From the NCBI GenBank assembly GCA_002490315.1, contig DLKG01000087.1:4448-28820 (forward strand): a DNA stretch of 24,373 nucleotides, given 5' to 3'. The notes under the pieces are model-generated. The model made no database searches and was not told where the DNA came from. It was given only the letters and a program-made list of their open reading frames with translations. This DNA is from Prevotella sp. UBA7594 (GTDB taxonomy: Bacteria; Bacteroidota; Bacteroidia; Bacteroidales; Bacteroidaceae). Numbering within the stretch: the stretch's first letter is position 1; every line of letters starts with the position of its first letter. The position numbers and the translations under genes are program-made. Shown here piece by piece: positions 7,594-14,573 of the stretch.

Positions 7594-8021
7594 CGTTCGC
7601 CCTTTCCGTTCTCTGTCGCTTTCTTGTATTTCAGAAACTCTTCATAGTCGTAGATGTAGTCAGACTCGTCATACGGTTCGGAGGCGAGCACAAGACACAC
7701 CGCACCAGAGGAGAAATCGTCGAGCGTGCGCCAAATGCCCGTCTCGATGATCAGACCTTGATAGGGGTGATTGAGAAGAAACTTGCGCTTCTCCTTTCCG
7801 TCGTCGAGCGTCACCGTGAAGCTGCCGCTGAGAGCTATGAGCAGTTGCTTCAGCCGACGGTGGGCATGACCTCCGCGGCTCTCTCCTCCAGGAACGTCAT
7901 AGAGCCAATAGGCACGTGCGATGTGGAAGGGCACATCCTTGTACTCCTCCACAACAGAGAGATTGCCACGGCGATCGACGATTTTCTTTATTTCGATAAT
8001 CTTGGCTTCTGAAACTTTCAT
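7590..8021 (-). CDS. fdtA: dTDP-6-deoxy-hexose 3,4-ketoisomerase (FdtA/QdtA family cupin)
   Basis: A 143-residue cupin that should convert dTDP-4-keto-6-deoxyglucose to a 3-keto-6-deoxyhexose. Family landmarks are IVDRRGNLSVVEE, GGESRGGHAHRRLKQLLIAL (active-site H52 and H54), a VTLDDG turn, and the C-terminal VCLVLASEPYDESDYI. It opens the trio and overlaps the acyltransferase gene by ATGA. As I recall, the QdtA-to-FdtA switch residues are Y17R and R97H in QdtA numbering. The equivalent positions here appear to be R18 (FdtA-like) and R98 (QdtA-like), so the product epimer (galacto or gluco) is left open and the symbol is only a family label. No rmlA or rmlB is in the window; the substrate must come from genes elsewhere. 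Confidence 0.9.
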   Translation of the reverse strand: MKVSEAKIIEIKKIVDRRGNLSVVEEYKDVPFHIARAYWLYDVPGGESRGGHAHRRLKQLLIALSGSFTVTLDDGKEKRKFLLNHPYQGLIIETGIWRTLDDFSSGAVCLVLASEPYDESDYIYDYEEFLKYKKATENGKGER

Positions 8022-8050
8022 CTTGCTTTAATTATTCAGAGTTCGTTTTT

Positions 8051-8095
8051 GAGAGTGGGTAAAAAGGCAGAATTGCAACTTTTTTCCCCACTCTC
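8051..8095. terminator. Inverted repeat between purT and fdtA
   Basis: GAGAGTGGG and CCCACTCTC are a perfect 9-bp inverted repeat. The stem can be extended inward by AAAAAG pairing with CTTTTT. It fills the 79-bp gap between the purT stop and the fdtA start. No T-run follows on the minus strand. It may be a weak terminator or attenuator separating the purT unit from the fdt trio. Confidence 0.4.
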
Positions 8096-8100
8096 CTCCA

Positions 8101-9282
8101 TTATTTCTCCATATAAGGGTCGGTGCCGAGAACGGTGGCAGCGAGGCGCTTCGCCTTGTCGCGGAGCGGAGTGGTTGCGTCGTCAGGATTGCCGTAGCAC
8201 AGCACTACGCCCATACGTCTGCCGACATGTGCCTCTTGCTTGCCGAAGATTCTGATGCGCGTGCGATCCTCGCGCAATGCGTCGACGAAGTTGTAAGGCA
8301 GAGGTTCATTGCTTTCCTCCGGCGAGAGCACCACGGCGCTTGCACCTGCGTGCTCCAGATGGATGCCGGCGATGGGCAGTCCCATTACGGCGCGGAAGTG
8401 AAGCTCAAATTCCGAGAGATTTGTAGTGTGACCAAGCGTCACCATACCCGTGTCGTGCGGACGTGGTGAGAGTTCGGAGAATATCACTTCTCCCTGCTTC
8501 GTCAGGAAGAACTCCACGCCCCACAATCCGGCACCCGTCAAAGCGCGTGTAACCTTCTCTGCCATATCCTCAGCCTTGCGAAGCTCTTCTTCGGGGATGG
8601 CAAACGGCTGCCAGCTCTCGCGATAGTCGCCGCCCTTCTGCACATGGCCTATTGGCGGGCAGAACAGCGTTGGACCGTTCTTCTGCGTCACGGTGAGAAG
8701 TGTGAATTCGGAGTCGAAATGTATAAACTCCTCGATGATAATCTCCTTCACGTCACCGCGGCTTCCTTCCATGGCGTCGTTGAATGCCTTCTCCAGTTCC
8801 TCAGGCTTGCGCACGATGCTCTGTCCGTGGCCCGACGACGACATGAGCGGCTTTATGACGCAAGGAAAGCCAATCTCCTTAGAGTGTTCGCGGAGCTGTT
8901 CAAGCGTCGTGGCGTAGAAGTATTTTGCCGTGCGCAGTCCAAGTTCCTTGGCAGCGAGGTCGCGTATGGCCTTGCGGTTCATCGTGAAGTTTACGGCTCT
9001 TGCACTCGGCACCACCTGGATACCCTCGCGCTCGAAATCGAAGAGACGCTCCGTGCGGATAGCCTCAATCTCCGGCACGATGATGTCGGGGCGGTGCTTC
9101 TCAACGACGGCAGTAAGGGCGTCGCCGTCAAGCATGTTGAACACCTCGTGCTCGTCAGCCACCTGCATAGCAGGCGCGTTGTCGTATCTGTCGCATGCCA
9201 CGACATATTGTCCTGCGCGTTTTGCGGCAATCACAAATTCCTTGCCCAGTTCGCCCGAGCCCAATAGCAATATCTTTTTCAT
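8101..9282 (-). CDS. purT: Formate-dependent phosphoribosylglycinamide formyltransferase (GAR transformylase 2)
   Basis: A 393-residue ATP-grasp enzyme that makes formyl-GAR from GAR, formate and ATP in purine synthesis (E. coli PurT: 392 residues). It keeps LGSGELGKE (7-15), the GAR-site region [10 protein letters not shown] (71-80), the ATP-grasp loop [13 protein letters not shown] (143-155), DYRESWQPF (219-227) and the metal-site segment [15 protein letters not shown] (269-283). The ATG at 9282 is chosen over the upstream one at 9309. It lies 1 bp after the epimerase-like gene's TAA, puts the glycine-rich loop at the family position and avoids overlap. It is the last gene of the porQ-cmk-epimerase-purT run. 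The PurF-like gene at 22423 is also annotated for purine synthesis but is far away and probably regulated separately. Confidence 0.96.
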   Translation of the reverse strand: MKKILLLGSGELGKEFVIAAKRAGQYVVACDRYDNAPAMQVADEHEVFNMLDGDALTAVVEKHRPDIIVPEIEAIRTERLFDFEREGIQVVPSARAVNFTMNRKAIRDLAAKELGLRTAKYFYATTLEQLREHSKEIGFPCVIKPLMSSSGHGQSIVRKPEELEKAFNDAMEGSRGDVKEIIIEEFIHFDSEFTLLTVTQKNGPTLFCPPIGHVQKGGDYRESWQPFAIPEEELRKAEDMAEKVTRALTGAGLWGVEFFLTKQGEVIFSELSPRPHDTGMVTLGHTTNLSEFELHFRAVMGLPIAGIHLEHAGASAVVLSPEESNEPLPYNFVDALREDRTRIRIFGKQEAHVGRRMGVVLCYGNPDDATTPLRDKAKRLAATVLGTDPYMEK

Positions 9283-9283
9283 C

Positions 9284-10159
9284 TTATCGGATTTTAATAA
9301 TGTATTCACTCATGAATGACGCACCCGGCTGGAGATGGTTCATGAGATACTTGTCGTGGAATTGTCCACGGTATTCAAAGTGGTCGTGAACGCCATACCA
9401 CGGTTCGATGCAGAGGAACGGCGCGTGCTTGCCGTAAGGCGTCCAGAGTCCTACGCAGGGAGCGTTGAAGCTCACGGTTACAGCGGGGCTTGCCGTGGCA
9501 GGATCGAGAATCTCAATCTCGCGCAGTTGGCAGTGGTCGATGATGACGGCGTCGTCCTTGAAGCTCTCCTCGTTGAAAGCCCAAAGTCCGTTTTGGCATC
9601 CCTCCAGTTCGTAGCGGTCGTCGGTGATACATCCCTCGTGGTTGCCAAAGATGCGCTCAATCTTTTCTCCGTTGTCGAAGCGCAGGCATCCGCGCACGGG
9701 GGAGCCTTCCTCAACGCCCGGCAGATAGAAAGCAGGGTGGGCACCAATCTGGAAGTGAATTTCGCGGTTGTCCGTGTTGTGTACGTGCCAGATGACGTGT
9801 ATCTCGTTTTTGACAAGCTTGTAGGTCACGGAGAGCATGAAGTGGTAGGGATATTGTCGGAGAGTGTTCTCCGTGTCGGTGAGCACGAAAGTCACGCGGT
9901 CGTCAGCCTTCTTGATAAGGTGGAAGTTCATGTCGCGTGCAAATCCGTGGCGTCCCATTTGGTAAGTGTCGCCATCTGTGCGGTAGGTGCCCTTCCAGAG
10001 TCCGCAGACGATAGGGAAGAGGATAGGCGAGCGGCGTCCCCAATAGCGGCTGTCGCCCTGCCAAAGATATTCTTTGCCTTCGTCGTCCTTGATGCTTTGA
10101 AGTTCGGCTCCGAGCTCAGACACTTCGATTGTCAAAAGTTCGTTTTGTAGTGTTTCCAT
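9284..10159 (-). CDS. Aldose 1-epimerase-like protein (LacX/YeaD-like)
   Basis: A 291-residue galactose-mutarotase-fold protein. It has the N-terminal [20 protein letters not shown] and [14 protein letters not shown], likely catalytic histidines H71 (GRHGFARD) and H141 (IGAHPAF), and the presumed general-base Glu E253 in [10 protein letters not shown]. It should interconvert sugar anomers, or act on a phosphorylated or otherwise modified aldose; members of this LacX-like branch often lack a defined substrate. It is cytoplasmic. The gene lies 12 bp after cmk, and its stop is 1 bp before the purT start, so it is within one operon. Its neighbours are housekeeping genes and do not point to a sugar. 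Confidence 0.85.
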   Translation of the reverse strand: METLQNELLTIEVSELGAELQSIKDDEGKEYLWQGDSRYWGRRSPILFPIVCGLWKGTYRTDGDTYQMGRHGFARDMNFHLIKKADDRVTFVLTDTENTLRQYPYHFMLSVTYKLVKNEIHVIWHVHNTDNREIHFQIGAHPAFYLPGVEEGSPVRGCLRFDNGEKIERIFGNHEGCITDDRYELEGCQNGLWAFNEESFKDDAVIIDHCQLREIEILDPATASPAVTVSFNAPCVGLWTPYGKHAPFLCIEPWYGVHDHFEYRGQFHDKYLMNHLQPGASFMSEYIIKIR

Positions 10160-10171
10160 AATCGGTCTTCT

Positions 10172-10861
10172 TTATTTTGTTCTTTCCTCAAACTTCTCCA
10201 AAAGCCATTTCTTCTGTTCGGCAATGGAAAGGTGGCTATTGTCGAGCACAAGTGCGTCGTCGGCCTGTCGCAGTGGCGACGTCTCGCGGTGGGTGTCGAT
10301 GTAGTCGCGTTGCTCCACGTTCTTCAGAATCTCGTCGAAGTCGGCAGGCATACCCTTCGCCTGAAGCTCCTTGAAGCGTCGCTCGGCACGAATCTCTGGC
10401 GAAGCCGTGACAAATATTTTCAGTTCGGCGTCGGGGAAGACGACGGTGCCGATGTCTCTGCCGTCCATCACGATGCCCTTCTCCTTGCCCATGGCCTGCT
10501 GCTGCTCCACGAGTTTCTCGCGCACGAACGGCAGGGCGGCGACGGGGCTTACATGCTGCGACACTTCAAGAGTGCGTATCTCGCGTTCCACGCCTTCGCC
10601 GTTGAGGCAAGTCTCCGGCATTTTCGTCTCGGCGTTGATGCGGAACGAGACGCTCACCTCGGGCAACAGCCTTTTCAGCTCCTCCTCGTTGATGGAGCCG
10701 TCGGTTGCGAACAGATCATGGCGCATTGCAAACAGCGTCACGGCGCGATACATGGCACCCGTGTCCACGTATATGTAGCCCACTTCCCGGGCGAGGTCTT
10801 TCGCCATCGTGCTCTTTCCGCAAGAGGAAAAACCGTCGATGGCTATCACAATCTTCTTCAT
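10172..10861 (-). CDS. cmk: Cytidylate kinase
   Basis: A 229-residue P-loop kinase that phosphorylates CMP and dCMP with ATP. The Walker A loop is GFSSCGKST (10-18). Other landmarks are [10 protein letters not shown] (33-42), the CMP-site segment [12 protein letters not shown] (86-97), [12 protein letters not shown] (132-143) and the lid/C-terminal region [19 protein letters not shown]. Length and motif order are normal for bacterial Cmk. It starts 30 bp after the porQ stop and is followed 12 bp later by the epimerase-like gene. A porQ-cmk neighbourhood is common in Bacteroidota. Confidence 0.96.
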   Translation of the reverse strand: MKKIVIAIDGFSSCGKSTMAKDLAREVGYIYVDTGAMYRAVTLFAMRHDLFATDGSINEEELKRLLPEVSVSFRINAETKMPETCLNGEGVEREIRTLEVSQHVSPVAALPFVREKLVEQQQAMGKEKGIVMDGRDIGTVVFPDAELKIFVTASPEIRAERRFKELQAKGMPADFDEILKNVEQRDYIDTHRETSPLRQADDALVLDNSHLSIAEQKKWLLEKFEERTK

Positions 10862-10891
10862 GTTGTAATGTATGTAATAAAATGTTGTTGT

Positions 10892-11836
10892 TTAAAGTGA
10901 GTAGGCGAGGTTCACGGTAATAGATGAGCTCGACACGTGGTACTTGCCGTAGGCTATGCCGAGCTTAAACCTGCTGAGGCTTGCTCCGGCTCCGAACGAC
11001 AGTCCTGCCATGTGTGTGCTCTCACCGTCTGCCGACGCTGTCTTCATTTCGCTGGCGCGTCGGAAGTTGTAGCCCAAGGCAAGCCATATCGACTGCGAGA
11101 TGTTGGCATCGAGTCCGAGCACGAGATGATTGAAGAAGCCGTAGTTCCAATGGGTTAGGTCGGCAAACGTAGCAGAGACGCGTAGTGGCGTGTGGGCAAG
11201 CTGCTTGCTCACGCCAAACTGCACGTCGATAGGCATCGGGTCGTACTCGTCGTCGTATGCCTTGAGCTGTCCGCCGAGATTCTTCGCCACGAGAGACAGC
11301 GACCATTCATGATCGCTGTCGTAATAGTTCACTCCGAGGTCCACCCCCGCTGCAGTCGACGTGTATCCGGCGATGTGCGACGTAATGAATTTCGCCGTGA
11401 CGCCGCCCGCGAATCGGCTGCCGAGCATATAGGAGAAGTAGCCCGCCACGGCTATTTCGCGTGCGGCGAAAGTGCCGAGCTGCTGGTTGTTCTCGTCGGT
11501 GTGGCGTATCTTGCCGTAGTCGATGAACTGTCCGGTGACTGCCCATGACGCGCGTTCGCCAGCCATGCGGTTGAACGATGCACTCGCAGTCTTGGCTCCC
11601 GCCATGTAGGTCATGAAGTTCAGCCCTATTGTCTTGTCGCTAACAGAAGAGAGGAGGGCAGGGTTGCAGAATATCAGTGAGGCGTCGTCTTCTACGAGCG
11701 TCACGTTGTCGCCGCCCAGCGCTGCCGCGTGTGCACTGACGGGCAGGAGCAGGAAGTTGTATGCCGTCTGGCTCTCCTGCGCTGTCGTTGCCGTTGCCGT
11801 CAACACGGCTATTGTTGTCAATATCGCTTTCTTCAT
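10892..11836 (-). CDS. porQ: Type IX secretion system protein PorQ
   Basis: A 314-residue outer-membrane beta-barrel of the PorQ family. It begins with a signal peptide (MKKAILTTIAVLTATATTAQ, cleavage near residue 20). The conserved start NFLLLPVSAHAAALGGDNVT and EDDASLIFCNPALLS follows, then alternating amphipathic strands to the C-terminal NLAYSL. PorQ forms part of the T9SS attachment machinery that anchors cargo on the cell surface through its C-terminal signal. It is the first gene of the porQ-cmk-epimerase-purT run. Its presence indicates a T9SS in this organism and fits the C-terminal tail of the 1183-aa protein at 14574-18125. Confidence 0.9.
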   Translation of the reverse strand: MKKAILTTIAVLTATATTAQESQTAYNFLLLPVSAHAAALGGDNVTLVEDDASLIFCNPALLSSVSDKTIGLNFMTYMAGAKTASASFNRMAGERASWAVTGQFIDYGKIRHTDENNQQLGTFAAREIAVAGYFSYMLGSRFAGGVTAKFITSHIAGYTSTAAGVDLGVNYYDSDHEWSLSLVAKNLGGQLKAYDDEYDPMPIDVQFGVSKQLAHTPLRVSATFADLTHWNYGFFNHLVLGLDANISQSIWLALGYNFRRASEMKTASADGESTHMAGLSFGAGASLSRFKLGIAYGKYHVSSSSITVNLAYSL

Positions 11837-11843
11837 TCTTCTG

Positions 11844-11851
11844 CAAAGTTA
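11844..11851 (-). promoter_or_regulatory. Possible -7 element immediately upstream of porQ
   Basis: The minus strand reads TAACTTTG, matching TAnnTTTG. It ends only 7 bp before the porQ ATG, so any transcript from it would be nearly leaderless. No TTTG lies at the normal 19-20 bp distance. It may be coincidental. Confidence 0.3.
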
Positions 11852-12003
11852 GTCATTTTTATTATAAACGTTACTGCCAAACACTCTTTATTTAATGCAG
11901 TCGTCCTCTTTTATATAACGCAACAATTTCGGTTTTGTTGTATTGATGGATAAGTAGATGCTTAAATTTGTGGTTAATGAGTAGACCGGTATAAAAAACG
12001 AGG

Positions 12004-12032
12004 GGGTGTGTCAAAACTCGCTTGACACACCC
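12004..12032 (-). terminator. Intrinsic terminator of the SulP gene
   Basis: GGGTGTGTCAA and TTGACACACCC form a perfect 11-bp stem with a 7-nt loop. On the minus strand the hairpin is followed by CCTCGTTTTTTAT. It lies about 40 bp past the SulP stop. Confidence 0.85.
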
Positions 12033-12073
12033 TCTCCTCGATGATGCTTGTTGTTGTTTCCTTCGTGGTGAGT

Positions 12074-13750
12074 CTATTTCTCGCCCACAATCTCTTTGGC
12101 ACGTTCGAGCGCCAGGTTGATGTGGCTGCAGATGTTCTCCTCGCCCACGATGTCGTAGAAACGTGCCTTCTGCAGTTGTGCGTGCACTTTCTCGTTTACG
12201 CCCGACAGCACGATGCTGATGCCCTCCTTCTTGCTCATGTTGCAGAGGTTGGTGAGGTTGTGGATGCCCGTGGAGTCAACGAACGGTACCTTGCGCATTC
12301 TTATTATGCGCACTTTCGGGCGGTCGCCGAAGGCAGCCATGATTTCCTCAAACTTGTTGCCGGCTCCGAAGAAGTAGGGGCCGTTGATTTCGTACACCTC
12401 CACGCCGTTCGGAATAGTGATGTGCTCAAGGTTGCCCTTGACGATGTCCGACTCCTCGCTGATCTCGTCCATGATGACCTTCACGTCCGTCGTTTCCGAC
12501 ATACGCTTCATGAAGAGCAGGCAGGCGATGATGAGTCCCACCTCGATGGCGACGGTGAGGTCGAAGATGATGGTGAGGAAGAAGGTGATGAGCAATACGG
12601 TGACGTCGCTCTTCGGATTCTTCATCAGTGCTAAGAACGAGCGCCATCCGCACATGCCGTAGCTCACGATAACGAGCACTCCTGCGAGACACGCCATCGG
12701 TATGTACTTTGCCAGCGGCATGAAGAAGAGGAAGATGAGCAGCAGCACAACGGCATGGATGATGCCGGCAACGGGTGTGCGTCCGCCGTTGTTGATGTTG
12801 GTCATTGTGCGGGCGATGGCGCCGGTGGCGGGTATGCCGCCGAAGAGTGGCGAGGCGAGGTTGGCAACGCCCTGCGCCACCAGCTCGGTGTTGGAATTGT
12901 GGTGGTCGCCCGTCACGCCGTCGGCAACGGTGGCAGAGAGCAGCGACTCAATGGCTCCGAGCACAGCGATGGTGAGTGCCGGTGCAACGAGGCTTTTTAT
13001 TGTCTCCCATGTCATTGTGGGCACGTTCACGTCTGGAATGGCGTTGCTCACGGAGAAGCGGTCGCCGATGGTCTCGATGGTGGTAACGCCGCAGTATTGC
13101 TTCAGCAGCAGCGCGGCAACGGTCATGATGATGATGGCGACGAGCGAGCCAGGGATTTTCTTGCTGAACTTCGGTGTAAGTGCGATGATTGCTACGCTCA
13201 CAATGCCCACGATGGAGCACCATAGGTCGGCAGTGGAGAAATGCTGTATGTAGCATCCCCATTTCTCAATGAAGTCGGACGGCACGGAGTCGATGTGGAG
13301 TCCGAAGAGGTCTTTTATCTGTGTGGTGAAGATGGTGACGGCGATACCGCTCGTGAAGCCAACGACAATGGGGTAGGGGATGTATTTGATGATGGTGCCG
13401 AGCTTGAGCAGTCCGAAGAGTATGAGGAACACGCCTGCCATGATGGTGGCGATGGTCAGTCCTTCGATGCCGTATTGCTGTATGATGCCGTAGATGATGA
13501 TGATGAAGGCTCCCGTGGGGCCTCCTATCTGCACCTTGCTACCGCCGAGCAACGAGACGAGGAAGCCAGCCACGATGGCTGTGATGATGCCTTTCTCTGG
13601 CGTAACGCCGGAGGCGATGCCGAAGGCGATGGCAAGCGGCAGCGCCACTATGCCTACGATGATGCCAGCCATGAGGTCGGACACAAAAGTTTTCTTGTTG
13701 TACGCCCTCAGCGAGGCAATTAGCTGGGGCTTGAAATCGAATGTCTTCAT
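12074..13750 (-). CDS. SulP-family anion transporter with STAS domain
   Basis: A 558-residue SLC26/SulP permease. The membrane domain covers about residues 20-430. It includes the N-terminal ADP-like segment SDLMAGIIVGIVALPLAIAF, the substrate-site region VQIGGPTGAFIIIIYG and the later LFGGIPATGAIARTMTNINN. The C-terminal STAS domain occupies about the last 110 residues (GVEVYEINGPYFFGAGNKFE and VPFVDSTGIHNL). SulP proteins carry sulfate, bicarbonate or dicarboxylates, usually with Na+ or H+ or by exchange; the substrate cannot be told here. It is monocistronic, with a canonical promoter about 80 bp upstream and a strong terminator downstream. Confidence 0.94.
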   Translation of the reverse strand: MKTFDFKPQLIASLRAYNKKTFVSDLMAGIIVGIVALPLAIAFGIASGVTPEKGIITAIVAGFLVSLLGGSKVQIGGPTGAFIIIIYGIIQQYGIEGLTIATIMAGVFLILFGLLKLGTIIKYIPYPIVVGFTSGIAVTIFTTQIKDLFGLHIDSVPSDFIEKWGCYIQHFSTADLWCSIVGIVSVAIIALTPKFSKKIPGSLVAIIIMTVAALLLKQYCGVTTIETIGDRFSVSNAIPDVNVPTMTWETIKSLVAPALTIAVLGAIESLLSATVADGVTGDHHNSNTELVAQGVANLASPLFGGIPATGAIARTMTNINNGGRTPVAGIIHAVVLLLIFLFFMPLAKYIPMACLAGVLVIVSYGMCGWRSFLALMKNPKSDVTVLLITFFLTIIFDLTVAIEVGLIIACLLFMKRMSETTDVKVIMDEISEESDIVKGNLEHITIPNGVEVYEINGPYFFGAGNKFEEIMAAFGDRPKVRIIRMRKVPFVDSTGIHNLTNLCNMSKKEGISIVLSGVNEKVHAQLQKARFYDIVGEENICSHINLALERAKEIVGEK

Positions 13751-13831
13751 CCGTCGAAATTAGTGTTGTATTATAAAATATGTGAATAGTTATCTTTTGT
13801 CCTATATCCTTGCAAACAATCTTATCGAATG

Positions 13832-13862
13832 CAAAATTAAGCATTTTTAAGGGAATAACAAA
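13832..13862 (-). promoter_or_regulatory. Canonical Bacteroidota promoter of the SulP gene
   Basis: On the minus strand, TTTG (13859-13862) is followed after exactly 19 bp by TAATTTTG (13832-13839). This matches the -33/-7 consensus in both elements and spacing. It gives a 5' leader of roughly 75 nt. Confidence 0.75.
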
Positions 13863-13869
13863 ACAAAAG

Positions 13870-13911
13870 TTACAATAACTGGGAGAGGGGTTACAATAAC
13901 TGGGAGAGGGG
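13870..13911 (+). repeat. 21-bp tandem duplication at the left end of element copy A
   Basis: TTACAATAACTGGGAGAGGGG occurs twice head to tail (13870-13890, 13891-13911). The unit joins 7 bp of flanking DNA (TTACAAT) to the first 14 bp of the element end. A similar event is seen at copy C. Confidence 0.9.
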
Positions 13912-14088
13912 GCGCCCCCGCCCCCGACACGCCAACAACCATTGAATATGGTTTGTCCTTAAATTGGAGTGATAGAAATTAACGGAATTATACGGTATCT
14001 TAAAATTAACGGAATTATACGAAATTCTATTAGCGGATAGAGATTAATCGTATAATTCCGTTAATTTTATTTCGTATAATTCCGTTAT

Positions 14089-14189
14089 CCGTGGCGGAGG
14101 TCTCCGGCCTCCGCTACATACAATCACTATATAAACAATCGGATAATAGTGTCGCTACTTGCTGCGGAGGCCGGAGACCTCCGCCACGG
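14089..14189. repeat. 26-bp perfect palindrome (CCGTGGCGGAGGTCTC arms), copy A
   Basis: The arms 14089-14114 and 14164-14189 are exact reverse complements, separated by 49 bp of AT-rich loop. Each arm contains its own near-palindrome (GGAGGTCTCCGGCCTCC). The same arms with a similar loop recur at 18535-18636. Confidence 0.9.
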
Positions 14190-14208
14190 GTAAGACTAAT
14201 TTTACTGT

Positions 14209-14292
14209 AACTGGGAGAGGGGGCGCCCCCGCCCCCGATAAGGAGAGTAGCTCTTTTGTATGTCGGGGGCGAGGGCGCCCCCTCTCCCAGTT
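14209..14292. repeat. 30-bp inverted pair of element ends, copy A internal unit
   Basis: Arms 14209-14238 and 14263-14292 are reverse complements with one mismatch and a 24-bp loop. Both borders read TA-ACTGGG. This 84-bp unit could stand alone as a minimal form of the element. Its equivalent in copy B (18391-18515) has a quite different 65-bp loop. Confidence 0.88.
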
Positions 14293-14329
14293 ATATTTTA
14301 TGTTAAATTTGCAACTTGTATCGTTTTTA

Positions 14330-14361
14330 TTTGTTTAATTTCTATAAAATATATAATTTTG
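14330..14361 (+). promoter_or_regulatory. Promoter candidate 1 for the 1183-aa surface protein
   Basis: TTTG (14330-14333) is followed after 20 bp by TAATTTTG (14354-14361), close to consensus. It would give a leader of about 205 nt. Confidence 0.5.
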
Positions 14362-14435
14362 CGCCAAAATAAAAATATAAATGTATATTGCGCGAAAGTT
14401 AACATCGTCGTAACTCTATTGTAATCGCCTGTATA

Positions 14436-14443
14436 TACCTTTG
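14436..14443 (+). promoter_or_regulatory. Promoter candidate 2 (-7 element) for the surface protein
   Basis: TACCTTTG matches TAnnTTTG and is followed by GCGCAG. There is no TTTG at the expected distance. The 130-nt leader it would give contains a 6-bp hairpin (GGCGTT/AACGCC, 14464-14481). The same TACCTTTGC sequence precedes tRNA-Ser at 21733. Confidence 0.5.
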
Positions 14444-14573
14444 CGCAGTGATTCCCGCATCGAGGCGTTTCGCACAACGCCATCAGTAAGTCTTTTTCTT
14501 ATTCTCAAACATTCCACATACTAAAGTTGCTGATTTTTAATAATTAACATACATAATTAAATTTCTAAATTCT

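Larger units (their letters stand above)
13898..14292 (+). repeat. Composite palindromic intergenic element, copy A
   Basis: The element begins AACTGGGAGAGGGGGCGCC and ends with the inverse of the same 30-bp end, so it has terminal inverted repeats; both are bordered by TA (TA-ACTGGG...CCCAGT-TA). Order inside: terminal repeat 13898-13927; unique segment 13928-13975 (CACGCCAACAACCATTG...); AT-rich palindrome 13979-14087 with two forward and two reverse copies of TTAACGGAATTATACG; 26-bp perfect palindrome arms 14089-14114 and 14164-14189; internal 30-bp inverted pair 14209-14238 and 14263-14292. It carries no transposase or other gene. It resembles a miniature inverted-repeat element, but this family is one I do not recognise. 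Confidence 0.85.
13863..14297. other. Gene-free region filled by composite repeat copy A
   Basis: Between the SulP promoter and the surface-protein promoters there is no coding sequence. Almost the whole stretch is the composite element (13898-14292), preceded by a 21-bp tandem duplication of its left end. Confidence 0.85.

Noticed and set aside
9335..10150. Long antisense frames such as this one, 10232-10900, 12041-12634 and 13241-13723
   Set aside because: They mirror well-supported genes in GC-rich coding DNA and show composition typical of antisense shadows, with no recognisable motifs.
13898..14292. Complete insertion sequence with its own transposase
   Set aside because: No open frame of meaningful length lies between the terminal repeats; the interior is palindromes and short arrays.
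14298..14483. Minus-strand 61-aa open frame upstream of the surface protein
   Set aside because: It covers the promoter and leader of the surface gene, has no protein-like pattern and no leader of its own.
14299..14573. Riboswitch in the long leader of the surface protein
   Set aside because: Only a 6-bp hairpin is visible, and I can match no known riboswitch core.
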